Part shown: piece by piece, positions 43,363-51,341 of the stretch
Layout: every line of letters begins with the position of its first letter
How positions within the stretch are numbered: position 1 is the stretch's first letter
Assembly: GCA_900538465.1 (NCBI GenBank)
Contig: UPXV01000010.1
Coordinates: 1 to 64,000, forward strand
Direction: 5' to 3'
Length of the DNA stretch: 64,000 nt
Origin: an uncultured Erysipelotrichaceae bacterium
Lineage (GTDB): Bacteria > Bacillota_I > Bacilli_A > Erysipelotrichales > Coprobacillaceae
Program-made: the position numbers and the translations under genes
Notes under the pieces: generated by a model
Told to the model about the DNA's origin: nothing
The model's input: the letters and a program-made list of their open reading frames with translations, nothing else
Database searches by the model: none

Positions 43363-44178
43363 ATGTTAAATATTAGCAAGATTTGTAAATTAATACTTTG
43401 CGTTTGTATGGTCTTTGTATTGTTCCCAATAGTAAATGTTAGTGCTATTGATGAGGAAGAAATAATTAGTACTGAATTAGAAAATGCTATTATTTCTGGA
43501 GATGGGTCTGCTGAAAATCCATATAAAGTTGATTATAGCAAGGCACCCCATTTTAAAAATTATATGGATAGAATAGAAGAAACTGTTATGATGTCACTTC
43601 AAGGGAAAACGAATAGTGATAATAATTTACGTGGTATTTTTGACGGTATATTAATTGGAAAAAAACATACAAGTCAAAATAAGGGAGGTACTTGGAGGTA
43701 TGTAAGTGGAGCTCCTAATGTGAATTCTAATGGTAATATTTGGATGCGCTCTATATCTTATTCAACAGTGGCTGATACAAAAGAAAACTATAAGACTAAA
43801 TCAAATGAGTATTATTGGAATAGAATTAGTGCAATAGCTGAAGATATAGCAACTAAACCATATTCTCAAGCTTATGATTTAATTGTTAGTTCTGGAATCA
43901 GTGGGACAGCTGCGACCGCTTTATTAAGGGCTTTAGGAAAAGCTAATGCAGTATTTGGATATGTATCTATATTAACATTTATAAAAGATTACTTTAGTCT
44001 TAGTAAATATAGAAGTGCTGCCAACAATGGCTATGGAATGCTACATGCTATATATCAAACATCATACCAAGGTAAATGGTACAGTCATGATGCTGAGGAT
44101 TCATGGACAACAGCTAATACTGTATATGAACCTGCTTCTTTTTATGGTACAGGAGTATATGAAGCTAATACAAAGTAA
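43363..44178 (+). CDS. Secreted protein of unknown function
   Basis: A 271-residue protein with a signal peptide (KICKLILCVCMVFVLFPIVNVSA, in two parts, cut near residue 29). The mature part starts acidic, includes WRYVSGAPNVNSNGNIW, and has a glycine/alanine-rich hydrophobic stretch at about 178-207 (SSGISGTAATALLRALGKAN) that could insert in a membrane or pack as a helical hairpin. It ends in an aromatic-rich region. I do not recognise a family, and no lipobox or LPxTG anchor is present. AAAGGAGGAG precedes the ATG and a CcpA site controls it. It lies next to an insertion sequence in an accessory patch, so horizontal origin is possible. Toxin-like or enzyme roles are both open. Confidence 0.6.
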   Translation: MLNISKICKLILCVCMVFVLFPIVNVSAIDEEEIISTELENAIISGDGSAENPYKVDYSKAPHFKNYMDRIEETVMMSLQGKTNSDNNLRGIFDGILIGKKHTSQNKGGTWRYVSGAPNVNSNGNIWMRSISYSTVADTKENYKTKSNEYYWNRISAIAEDIATKPYSQAYDLIVSSGISGTAATALLRALGKANAVFGYVSILTFIKDYFSLSKYRSAANNGYGMLHAIYQTSYQGKWYSHDAEDSWTTANTVYEPASFYGTGVYEANTK

Positions 44179-44399
44179 TATCTAAAAGCTTGATATAAAT
44201 TGTTTTATGGTTGATGATAACAATTTAAATGATTTCTAAAAATAATATAGATTAATTGTAGGATAAAAATTTAATGAAAACACTTTAAAGTAATTAGAGA
44301 TCAATCTTGAAATACCTTTAAATTTTCTGTGAATTTAGGTGTTTAATAAATTGAGTGAATTAATCAAATTTTGTCTGTATCAAAAGTGGAGGATTAAGT
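44179..44399. other. AT-rich gap between the secreted protein and the insertion sequence
   Basis: No gene seen. A 9-bp A/T inverted repeat TAAATTGTT/AACAATTTA (44196-44227) could be a weak terminator without a T tail. Confidence 0.35.
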
Positions 44400-44418
44400 G
44401 AGTAGTTATCGCGTAGCG
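44400..44418 (+). repeat. Left inverted repeat of the ISL3 element
   Basis: GAGTAGTTATCGCGTAGCG, matching the right end at 18 of 19 positions. With the adjoining GCGATAGCTACTC it forms a 13-bp hairpin (one mismatch, loop GTA). Confidence 0.7.
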
Positions 44419-45860
44419 ATAGCTACTCCTTTTGCATTTTCAACTTTATTGTATCTGAATGTATAACTATAACCTAAGTGCATGAATATTCTTTTTCGTA
44501 AGTTTTCAAAGTATCTGAATCCATGTGCATTTCTTTTGAGCACCTTTATCTTATTGTTCATTCCTTCAATGAATCCATTATTATAGCTTGTCTCATAACT
44601 TTTCCCATGTCTTATATATGTTGCTGTGTCATTCAATGAATGAACCATTGCCATAAACCAGGTCTTTCTAAAGTTCTTGGCTGTCACTTCATAGTATCTG
44701 TTTTGAGTCTTGAATATATGATTCAGCCATCTGTTGAGTTCTTTCCTGTAATCCTCATGATCTTCACGGATAAGTCTGATAAGGTTCTGGTAGATTCTAT
44801 AGTTTTCATAGAATTCTTCAATGATGATGGCAGTTCTTTTCTCTTCCTCGTTTGCTTCATTTGAATCTTTTCTGTCAGCCAGTTCAAACAGGAAATCAAT
44901 ATAGGACTTGCATGTGAAATGTCTTTTGAGATGATGATCGTACCATGACTTCTTATTATCAAGGTCTTTATAGTATTTATAGAATAATCTTGACTGACGC
45001 TTTATTGATTTGGAAAGAGGAGTATCACCAATTGAAAGGCATGCATCAAGACGGGCCTGAACGAGATTCTGACCGACAAGTCTTGCATAATGGAATCTGT
45101 CGCATATAATCTGTGCATTAGGAAAAAGAGCACGCATGATAGATCTGAAAGCAGGAGAAAGATCCATAATGATGATTTTCACCTTTTTACAACGCTGACT
45201 ATAGGGAAATCTAAGGAAATAGGATCTCAGGAATGAATATCTTCTATCTTCAAGGATATCAAGAGTTCTGCCGGTAACAGGATCAACGATATTGAAGGCA
45301 TAAGTTCCCTTATCGCTGGTTGCCTTGAATTCATCAATGGAGATGACAGTTGAGAGATGATAATATCTTGAGGGAATGACAACATTTTCCTTAAAGACTC
45401 TGTAGATGGTGTTCTTGCCAAGACCATGCATTCTGCTGATGGAAGCCATGGAGTGGTTTTCCTTGAATTCAAAGAGGGCATTTTGGACATTGGGAGTGGT
45501 TGCCGTTCTATTGTCAAAGCGAAAAGGGATAACCTCAGCAAAATATCGGTTGCAGTGTTTACAGTAGTATCTGTGATAGTTGACAACAAGAACAACCTGA
45601 AGAGAGCCAAAAGAGAAATGTTTAAGATGGATGGCTCTAGTGCCCTTGGATTCATGATGATCAACGCATCCGCAATGAGGACATGACAAATCATTGATAG
45701 TGGATTTAAGATTGATAAATAAAGTAGGAATACCTTTATCATCGAAATCTTTTTTGACAAAGGAGTTAGAATTAACAAAAGGGAAAGGAACAAAGTAATG
45801 AAAAGAATCATTAAATTGTAGAATTTCAAGGAGATCTTTGGTAAAATTAATATTGGACAT
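44406..45860 (-). CDS. ISL3-family transposase
   Basis: A 484-residue transposase of the ISL3 family. An N-terminal zinc-finger segment (CPHCGCVDHHESKGTR and later CKHCNRYF) and a helix-turn-helix (NHSMASISRMHGLGKNTIYRVF) precede the DDE catalytic domain: ISIDEFKATSDKG, IIMDLSPAFRSIM (second aspartate) and NGFIEGMNNKIKVLKRNAHGFRYFENLRKRI with the glutamate. The frame is uninterrupted, so the element may still move. The 3' end of the gene runs into the left inverted repeat. Confidence 0.94.
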   Translation of the reverse strand: MSNINFTKDLLEILQFNDSFHYFVPFPFVNSNSFVKKDFDDKGIPTLFINLKSTINDLSCPHCGCVDHHESKGTRAIHLKHFSFGSLQVVLVVNYHRYYCKHCNRYFAEVIPFRFDNRTATTPNVQNALFEFKENHSMASISRMHGLGKNTIYRVFKENVVIPSRYYHLSTVISIDEFKATSDKGTYAFNIVDPVTGRTLDILEDRRYSFLRSYFLRFPYSQRCKKVKIIIMDLSPAFRSIMRALFPNAQIICDRFHYARLVGQNLVQARLDACLSIGDTPLSKSIKRQSRLFYKYYKDLDNKKSWYDHHLKRHFTCKSYIDFLFELADRKDSNEANEEEKRTAIIIEEFYENYRIYQNLIRLIREDHEDYRKELNRWLNHIFKTQNRYYEVTAKNFRKTWFMAMVHSLNDTATYIRHGKSYETSYNNGFIEGMNNKIKVLKRNAHGFRYFENLRKRIFMHLGYSYTFRYNKVENAKGVAIATR

Positions 45861-45988
45861 AATCTATAACCTCATTTCTGTTTGAATTTAGCACTTAAAT
45901 TGTAAAGGAGAGTTATAGTTATGTCTACTTTTGTATAAAAAATAAAACTGAAAGATTTTATTCAAATTCTTCAGTTATATTATAGAGC

Positions 45989-46007
45989 CGCTATGCGATA
46001 ACTACTC
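45989..46007 (-). repeat. Right inverted repeat of the ISL3 element
   Basis: Read on the minus strand GAGTAGTTATCGCATAGCG, the counterpart of the left end (18 of 19). Confidence 0.7.
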
Positions 46008-46109
46008 CTTTTTGTTTTAAGTTGAACATTTTTTTTGTTTATCTTCTATAAAATTAATACTAGTGCATGAAATGGTTAAAGCTTCATTTTGTTCTTTTTG
46101 CGCATAAAT

Positions 46110-46192
46110 GAATGTGGTTGCATTCCTCTATATGAGCACATGCCTATTTGTTATTATGTGCATTGGAAATCGTTGCTCAACGATTAAATGCA
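46110..46192. repeat. Cluster of inverted repeats
   Basis: GAATG/CATTC (46110-46125), GCACAT/ATGTGC (46136-46161) and a compound hairpin with outer TGCATT/AATGCA (46159-46192) and inner AATCGTTG/CAACGATT (46168-46185). The second and third share bases 46159-46161 and exclude one another. It could be a structured RNA, the remnant of a mobile element or a protein site. Confidence 0.45.
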
Positions 46193-46360
46193 TATTTTTA
46201 GCTTTGGTATATTTCATATTGAATTTTCATAAAATGAGGAACATATAACGAGCATCATATATAAAAGATTGTAAAATTAAATTCTATTTGCTATTTTAGA
46301 GTGGAATTGACTTTTGGGATTAATTAGATTTGTCTCTTTTGCATGTTTTGATATTTTTAA

Positions 46361-46389
46361 TTGCTTTCTTATTATTTGTTTAGTACAAT
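46361..46389 (+). promoter_or_regulatory. Promoter of the lipoprotein gene
   Basis: TTGCTT (46361-46366), a 17-base spacer and TACAAT (46384-46389). Its position inside the longest open frame argues against an upstream start of the lipoprotein. Confidence 0.5.
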
Positions 46390-46415
46390 ATGGGGTGGAA
46401 GAGAGGTGGAAAGAT

Positions 46416-46934
46416 GTGCGATTTTGTTTGAAGGTTATGTTGATTGTGACAATATTTGCCAGTCTTTTTGCTTGTGGTAAAAAATCAGAGACAGTATTTT
46501 TGGAAAAGGATGGACAACAATATGAGATAACGGATCAGGTTTCTTTCTACTATCCTAAAGAATTTACTATTGATACAACAGCAGAAAACAAAGAAGTTGT
46601 TCGTTTTGTCAATGATCAAGAAGTTTTGACTTATACAACAATTCAGGATGATACAGATAATAAAATTGAAGATATGCCTGAACTTTATGCTGGACAGTTA
46701 GAAGAAGATGGTGCAAGTGATGTTGCTTATAAAAATATTAAAATTAAAAGTGGATTAACATGTCAGGAATTTACAGGTATTTTTAAATCGACTGGTATGA
46801 AATTTAAACATATGGTTTATTTTACAAGTGAAGCTTCTTATATTTATACTTACCAAGCTCCACAACAAACATATGATGAAAATATTAATGTTGTTTCAGA
46901 ATATTTAGGGTCCTTAGTTGTTCATCGTGAGTAA
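46416..46934 (+). CDS. Putative lipoprotein
   Basis: About 172 residues. A short signal peptide runs to a lipobox LFAC (MLIVTIFASLFAC), after which Cys21 or so would be lipidated and the protein anchored outside the membrane. The mature domain of about 150 residues is acidic with alternating strands (ITDQVSFYYPKEFTI, CQEFTGIFKSTGMKF, YIYTYQAP) and resembles small PsbP-like lipoprotein domains, but I cannot name a family. The frame is open from 46314, but GAGAGGTGG stands six bases before the GTG at 46416, which directly precedes the signal peptide. It is transcribed alone, upstream of the cysS T-box leader. Confidence 0.65.
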   Translation: MRFCLKVMLIVTIFASLFACGKKSETVFLEKDGQQYEITDQVSFYYPKEFTIDTTAENKEVVRFVNDQEVLTYTTIQDDTDNKIEDMPELYAGQLEEDGASDVAYKNIKIKSGLTCQEFTGIFKSTGMKFKHMVYFTSEASYIYTYQAPQQTYDENINVVSEYLGSLVVHRE

Positions 46935-46939
46935 GGAAC

Positions 46940-46968
46940 TTGATTATTGAAATTGAATTTGATATAGT
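46940..46968 (+). promoter_or_regulatory. Promoter of the cysS T-box transcript
   Basis: TTGATT (46940-46945), a 17-base spacer and TATAGT (46963-46968). Confidence 0.55.
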
Positions 46969-47004
46969 ATAAATAAATTATAGGTAAGAATGAAAAGATG
47001 ATGA

Positions 47005-47165
47005 AATTTATAGAGAGAGTTGGATGGTGGAAACAGCTTAATGGATAATCTTGGATGCCCTTATCTGAGTCTTTTGAAAAGAAAGAACGTTAACTTGCGT
47101 TAAAAGTGAGATTTAAGCATATGATAAAGTGGAGGCTTTGGCTCTTTATCATCTGCTTTTTTATT
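47005..47165 (+). promoter_or_regulatory. T-box leader controlling cysS (tRNA-Cys sensing)
   Basis: The leader has T-box architecture: stem I with AGAGAG...GGATGGTGGAAACAGC (47011-47037), a putative specifier TGC (47056-47058, a Cys codon), a hairpin AACG/CGTT (about 47087-47102), and a terminator GATAAAG/CTTTATC (47123-47150) with a T run. TGGA at 47130-47133 would pair with the uncharged UCCA end of tRNA-Cys. The sequence after TGGA does not follow the ACCGCG consensus. Low charged tRNA-Cys would allow read-through into cysS. Confidence 0.75.
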
Positions 47166-47183
47166 TATCAAGGAGGGAATACT

Positions 47184-48521
47184 GTGAAATTATTTAATAC
47201 ATTAACAAACAAAAAAGAAGAATTTGTTCCTATTAAAGAAGGAGAGGTTAGTATTTATGTATGTGGGCCAACTGTTTATAATCATGCCCATATTGGAAAT
47301 ACAAGACCAATGATTGTTTTTGATGTTTTAAGAAGAACATTTGAATATTTAGGATATAAAGTCACTTTTGTTTCTAACTTTACAGATGTTGATGATAAAA
47401 TCATTAAGGTTGCTAAAGAAGAAGGAATGAGTGAAAAAGAATTAACTGATAAATATATCAAAGCTTATGAGGATGTAAGACGTGGATTGAATTTGTTATT
47501 TCCGACATATGCACCTCGTGTCACAGAAACGATGCAACCAATTATTGATTTTATTCAAGATTTGGTTGATCAAGGGTATGCCTATGAAGTAGACGGTGAT
47601 GTTTACTTTAGAGTGACAAAGATTAAAGAGTATGGTATGTTATCAGGAATTAAGATTGAGGATTTGATTGCTGGAGCGAGTGAACGTGTTGATGAAACAG
47701 ATAAAAAAGAAAGTTCAACTGATTTTGCTTTGTGGAAAAAAACAAATGAAGGGATTCAATTTGATAGTCCTTGGTCAAAAGGAAGACCTGGATGGCATAC
47801 AGAATGTGTTGTTATGATTAATGATATTTTTGATGGTGGTCATATTGATATTCATGGTGGTGGACAAGATTTGAAATTCCCACATCATGAAAATGAGATT
47901 GCACAATCAATGGCTTGTCATCATCATCCAATTGCAAATGTATGGATGCATAATCAGATGATTAATATTAATAATGAAAAAATGTCTAAGTCTTTAGGAA
48001 ATGTATTATGGGCTAAAGATTTATTGGCAGAGTTGGGATGCAATGTTTATAAATGGTTAATGTTGTCAACACATTATCGAAATCCATTGAATTTTACTGA
48101 TGAAGTTTTGACAAATGTGAAAAAGGAAGTAGAAAAAGTAGAAAATATTATCAAACAAGCATCACTTTATTTACAAGTGAATCAATGTATGAATGATGAA
48201 TATTGTAAAGATAGTGTTGATGAAATGGTAAATGCTTTGTCTGATGATTTGAATACGTCTTTAGCTTTAACACAAATCTTAGGACAAGTAAAAGTTTTAA
48301 ACCAAGCTATGCGTACACGTGAAAAAGACAATGCAACTATCTCTATGGGATATCAAACATTGTTACGTATGTTAGATGTTATGGGATTTGTTCATGATGA
48401 AAAACAATTAAGTGAAGAAGATATTGCATTGTATCATGAATGGATGAATGAAAAGAATGCAAAGAATTTTGAAAAAGCAGATGTGTTAAGAGCACAGTTA
48501 CAAGAAAAAGGAATTATTTAG
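47184..48521 (+). CDS. cysS: Cysteinyl-tRNA synthetase
   Basis: A 445-residue class I aminoacyl-tRNA synthetase that charges tRNA-Cys. CGPTVYNHAHIGNTRP holds a zinc cysteine and the HIGH box; WHTECVVM and GGGQDLKFPHHENE complete the zinc site, and KMSKSLGN is the second signature. The frame is open from 47106, but AAGGAGGG precedes the GTG at 47184 (KLFNTLTNKKEEF), the usual N-terminus; the extra part is T-box terminator sequence. It opens the cysS-mrnC-rlmB-sigH-rpmG-secE-nusG run seen in Bacillus. Confidence 0.96.
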   Translation: MKLFNTLTNKKEEFVPIKEGEVSIYVCGPTVYNHAHIGNTRPMIVFDVLRRTFEYLGYKVTFVSNFTDVDDKIIKVAKEEGMSEKELTDKYIKAYEDVRRGLNLLFPTYAPRVTETMQPIIDFIQDLVDQGYAYEVDGDVYFRVTKIKEYGMLSGIKIEDLIAGASERVDETDKKESSTDFALWKKTNEGIQFDSPWSKGRPGWHTECVVMINDIFDGGHIDIHGGGQDLKFPHHENEIAQSMACHHHPIANVWMHNQMININNEKMSKSLGNVLWAKDLLAELGCNVYKWLMLSTHYRNPLNFTDEVLTNVKKEVEKVENIIKQASLYLQVNQCMNDEYCKDSVDEMVNALSDDLNTSLALTQILGQVKVLNQAMRTREKDNATISMGYQTLLRMLDVMGFVHDEKQLSEEDIALYHEWMNEKNAKNFEKADVLRAQLQEKGII

Positions 48522-48522
48522 T

Positions 48523-48915
48523 ATGCGACCAGAATTAATCAATCCACTGGCTTTGGCTTATTTAGGTGATGGTGTATTTGAAGTTTATGTGAGAGAATAT
48601 TTGTTGAGAGAAGAAGAAATAACAAAGCCAGATTTATTACAAAAAGCAGCTGTTCGCTTTGTGAGTGCCAAAGCACAAGCCGGTTTTATGAAAGAAGCTA
48701 TTGAACAAGGCTGGATAAGTGAAGAAGAAATTGGTATTTATAAAAGAGGAAGAAATGCCAAGAATACAAGAGTTATGAAAAATACCAGTGTGATTACACA
48801 TAATCAATCTTCTGGTTTCGAAGCTTTGATTGGACATTTATATTTATTGAAGAATGAAACAAGAATTCAGGAAATATTTGAACTCTATAAAGAGTATATT
48901 ATGAGAAATTCGTGA
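48523..48915 (+). CDS. mrnC: Mini-ribonuclease III
   Basis: A 130-residue RNase III catalytic domain without the double-stranded RNA-binding domain. LALAYLGDGVFEVYVREYLL includes the catalytic acidic residues and SSGFEALIGHLYLL the second acidic pair. In Bacillus MrnC matures 23S rRNA ends. It begins one base after the cysS stop, the usual neighbour in Firmicutes. Confidence 0.94.
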   Translation: MRPELINPLALAYLGDGVFEVYVREYLLREEEITKPDLLQKAAVRFVSAKAQAGFMKEAIEQGWISEEEIGIYKRGRNAKNTRVMKNTSVITHNQSSGFEALIGHLYLLKNETRIQEIFELYKEYIMRNS

Positions 48916-48946
48916 GACAAATATGAGACGCACAAAGGGGTAAAAT

Positions 48947-49678
48947 ATGAGACAATATATTTATGGAAAAAATACAGTTATGGAATCTTTAAAGGGCGAT
49001 AAGCCAGTTTACGAGATTTATCTGATGAAGAATGCCAAGGATGAAAAAATTTTGGGTTTGGCAAAGAAGAAGAATGTAAAAGTGAATATTTGTGCTCATA
49101 AAGGTATCCTTAATGAGATGGTTGGACAAGTTGTCCATCAAGGGATTGTTGCACAAGTGGAAGGCTATGACTATTATTCAATTGATGAAATTTTAGCGAG
49201 TATTCCTCATGGAAAACAACCTTTATTGTTGATGCTTGATGGTTTGGAAGATCCTCATAATTTAGGTGCAATCCTAAGAACTTGTGATGCGATTGAAGTG
49301 GATGGTGTCATTATTGGGAAAAAGCGTAGTGTTGGTTTAACACCAACAGTAGCGAAAGTCTCAACTGGAGCCATTGATCATGTTAAAGTTGCTCAAGTTA
49401 CAAATCTGTCTAGAACGCTTGATGATTTGAAAAAACAAGGCTTTTGGGTGATTGGCTGTGATTTGAATGAGTCACAAGATTATCGTGCGATTGATTACAA
49501 TATGCCAGTTGTTATTGTTATTGGATCAGAAGGCTTTGGAATTTCTCGGCTTGTGAAAACACATTGTGATATGAATGTGGTTTTACCAATGACCGGTCAT
49601 GTGACATCATTGAATGCTTCTGTTGCAACGGCATTGATTCTTTATCAGGTTTACAATTCTCGTCATCCTTTAAAGTAG
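48947..49678 (+). CDS. rlmB: 23S rRNA 2'-O-ribose methyltransferase, TrmH/RlmB family
   Basis: A 243-residue SPOUT methyltransferase. An N-terminal substrate-binding domain (1-75) precedes the knotted domain with LMLDGLEDPHNLGAILRTCDA, IVIGSEGFGISRL and the final LNASVATALILYQV motif. It is expected to methylate G2251-type sites of 23S rRNA. AAAGGGG gives the start, and the gene lies in the expected order, 31 bases behind mrnC. Confidence 0.94.
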   Translation: MRQYIYGKNTVMESLKGDKPVYEIYLMKNAKDEKILGLAKKKNVKVNICAHKGILNEMVGQVVHQGIVAQVEGYDYYSIDEILASIPHGKQPLLLMLDGLEDPHNLGAILRTCDAIEVDGVIIGKKRSVGLTPTVAKVSTGAIDHVKVAQVTNLSRTLDDLKKQGFWVIGCDLNESQDYRAIDYNMPVVIVIGSEGFGISRLVKTHCDMNVVLPMTGHVTSLNASVATALILYQVYNSRHPLK

Positions 49679-49690
49679 AAGGGAGGTAAC

Positions 49691-50299
49691 GTGGAACGTT
49701 ACAGTGATGATGAATTGATTTATTTAATGCGCTGTGGAAGTCAGATTGCATCTGATTATCTATATCGACGTTGTTATAGGTATATTTCAAAATGGGTTTT
49801 GCCTTATTCCAAAAGGCGATCATTTGGTTATGATTATGAGGATTATGTTCAAATGGCAATGATGTATGTGCCAGAAATATTGGATTCGTATCGTGATGAT
49901 TTTAAGGCGAGTCTTAAGACATATATGAAACAAGCTGTTTTAAGACGATTGCTGACAATTGTTTCTAGAAAAGATTATCAAAGTTTACATCAGCAAGTCT
50001 TTATTCAATTGGATAATTGGTTAGGGATAGATCAGACCATGCGTTATAGTGATGTTACAGAGGATCCATATAAAAGACATTATCCAGAAATAGAATTGCA
50101 TGTAAAAGAAACACAAACCTATTATCAAGCACAAATTGAAGCCCATGCATCGCCAAGGGAAATTGAAGTTATGACATATATTCAAGAAGGCTATAATCAA
50201 GAAGAGATTGCAAAAATACTTCATATTCCGATTAAAAGTGTGTATAATGCTATTTATCGTTATCATAAGAAGTTGCAAGCCATTGACGTGGCAGAATAA
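49691..50299 (+). CDS. sigH: Sigma-70 family sigma factor, SigH-position
   Basis: A 202-residue sigma factor with region 2 (SDDELIYLMRCGSQIASDYLYRRC...YDYEDYVQMAMMYVPEILDSY) and region 4 (SPREIEVMTYIQEGYNQEEIAKILHIPIKSVYNAIYRYHKKL). Its place between rlmB and rpmG is that of sigH (spo0H) in Bacillus, where it triggers entry into sporulation and competence. Region 2 is weakly conserved, so it is a divergent SigH or a replacement. The start is GTG behind GGGAGG. The yacP (rae1) gene, usually between rlmB and sigH, is missing. Confidence 0.8.
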   Translation: MERYSDDELIYLMRCGSQIASDYLYRRCYRYISKWVLPYSKRRSFGYDYEDYVQMAMMYVPEILDSYRDDFKASLKTYMKQAVLRRLLTIVSRKDYQSLHQQVFIQLDNWLGIDQTMRYSDVTEDPYKRHYPEIELHVKETQTYYQAQIEAHASPREIEVMTYIQEGYNQEEIAKILHIPIKSVYNAIYRYHKKLQAIDVAE

Positions 50300-50337
50300 A
50301 TGTGTTAAATTATAATAACGGTAAAGGAGTGATAGGC

Positions 50338-50487
50338 ATGAAACAAAAAGTGATATTGGTATGTAGTGAATGTTTGTCACGTAATTATTCGATTACAAAA
50401 AATAAACGTTTAAATGTTGAAAGATTAGAATTAAGAAAATATTGTAAAAAATGTGGAAAACATACATTACATAAAGAAACAAAATAG
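50338..50487 (+). CDS. rpmG: 50S ribosomal protein L33
   Basis: A 49-residue L33 of the zinc-binding form: CSEC and CKKC cysteine pairs, RNYSITKNKR and LELRKYCKKCGKHTLHKE. The frame is open from 50302, but AAAGGAG precedes ATG 50338, giving the standard length. It precedes secE, as in Bacillus. Confidence 0.95.
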   Translation: MKQKVILVCSECLSRNYSITKNKRLNVERLELRKYCKKCGKHTLHKETK

Positions 50488-50497
50488 GAGGAAGGTC

Positions 50498-50686
50498 ATG
50501 AAGTTAAAAGAATGGTTTACCCTTAAAGGGATTCGTAGTGAAATCAAGAATATTCATTGGTTAACAAAGAAAGAGTTAGCGTATAACTCAATGGTTGTGT
50601 TAGTATTCTGTTTTTTATTTGGAGTTTACTTCTATGGTAGTGATGCAGTGATTGCATTAATTTTAAAAGCATTGGGGATGAATTAG
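50498..50686 (+). CDS. secE: Preprotein translocase subunit SecE
   Basis: A 62-residue SecE with an amphipathic cytosolic helix (GIRSEIKNIHWLTKKELAYNS, in parts) and one membrane helix (MVVLVFCFLFGVYFYG). It clamps the SecY channel. The start at 50498 follows TAGGAGGAAGG; an upstream frame to 50453 overlaps rpmG and is not used. nusG begins one base after its stop. Confidence 0.94.
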   Translation: MKLKEWFTLKGIRSEIKNIHWLTKKELAYNSMVVLVFCFLFGVYFYGSDAVIALILKALGMN

Positions 50687-50687
50687 T

Positions 50688-51245
50688 ATGCCAGGAATGA
50701 ATGAAGAAGGTAGACGTTGGTATGTTGTGAATACATACTCAGGACATGAAAATAAAGTGAAAGAAAACTTAGAGAAACGTGTTGAATCTATGGGATTACA
50801 AGATTGTTTATTTAATATTGTGATTCCTGAACATGTGGAAACTGAAATTAAAGATGGGAAAAAGATTAATAAAACAAAAAATATGTTCCCAGGATATGTT
50901 TTGGTTGAAATGATTATGACTGATGAAGCATGGTATATTGTTCGTAATACTTCAGGGGTTACTGGATTTATTGGTTCTTCTGGTGGTGGAGCAAAACCAT
51001 TCCCATTACAAAAACATGAAATTGATCCTATTTTAAAGAGAATGGGTATTCAAACTTCTCAAGTAGAAATCAACTATGAAGTTGGTGATGAAGTGAAAGT
51101 TTTATCTGGACCTTTTGCAGGAAGACAAGGAAAAGTGGAATCTATTGATCCAGAAAAAGAAGTTGCAACTGTTTTGGTAAACTTCTTAGGAAACTCTACA
51201 CCAATGGAAGTTGAATTGGTACAATTAGAAAAAGTAGAATTATAA
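50688..51245 (+). CDS. nusG: Transcription termination/antitermination factor NusG
   Basis: A 185-residue NusG: NGN domain (RRWYVVNTYSGHENKVKENLEKR, NMFPGYVLVEM) and C-terminal KOW domain (VGDEVKVLSGPFAGRQGKVESI). It binds RNA polymerase beta' and affects pausing and coupling with translation. It lies in the conserved secE-nusG-rplK order; a terminator after it separates it from the ribosomal protein operon. Confidence 0.96.
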   Translation: MPGMNEEGRRWYVVNTYSGHENKVKENLEKRVESMGLQDCLFNIVIPEHVETEIKDGKKINKTKNMFPGYVLVEMIMTDEAWYIVRNTSGVTGFIGSSGGGAKPFPLQKHEIDPILKRMGIQTSQVEINYEVGDEVKVLSGPFAGRQGKVESIDPEKEVATVLVNFLGNSTPMEVELVQLEKVEL

Positions 51246-51249
51246 TGAT

Positions 51250-51272
51250 GAGACCTTAGTGGTCTCTTTTTT
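51250..51272 (+). terminator. Rho-independent terminator after nusG
   Basis: Stem GAGACC/GGTCTC, loop TTAGT and six Ts. Confidence 0.88.
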
Positions 51273-51304
51273 GTAAAAAAGTTTGATAAATTCAATAAAA
51301 AGCC

Positions 51305-51332
51305 TTGCATTATTGAAATGAATGTGTATAAT
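51305..51332 (+). promoter_or_regulatory. Promoter of the rplKA operon
   Basis: TTGCAT (51305-51310), 16-base spacer, perfect TATAAT (51327-51332). Confidence 0.75.
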
Positions 51333-51341
51333 AATTAATCG

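Larger units (their letters stand above)
44400..46007 (-). mobile_element. ISL3-family insertion sequence
   Basis: A complete element of about 1.6 kb with a single intact transposase gene on the minus strand. The ends carry an inverted repeat of 19 bases, GAGTAGTTATCGCGTAGCG at the left and the same with one change (GCATAGCG) at the right. The left end also folds on itself. I found no clear 8-base target duplication, so the exact boundaries remain open. Confidence 0.75.
45861..46415. other. Non-coding stretch around the right end of the insertion sequence
   Basis: The first 150 bases belong to the insertion sequence. From 46008 on there is no gene; instead a group of hairpins (46110-46192) and, at the end, the promoter of the lipoprotein gene. 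Confidence 0.5.

Noticed and set aside
45227..45829. 200-codon open frame overlapping the transposase on the same strand
   Set aside because: It lies wholly inside the well-supported transposase frame and shows no recognisable domain.
44392..46015. Target-site duplication of the ISL3 element
   Set aside because: The eight bases outside the inverted repeats (GATTAAGT and CTTTTTGT) do not match.
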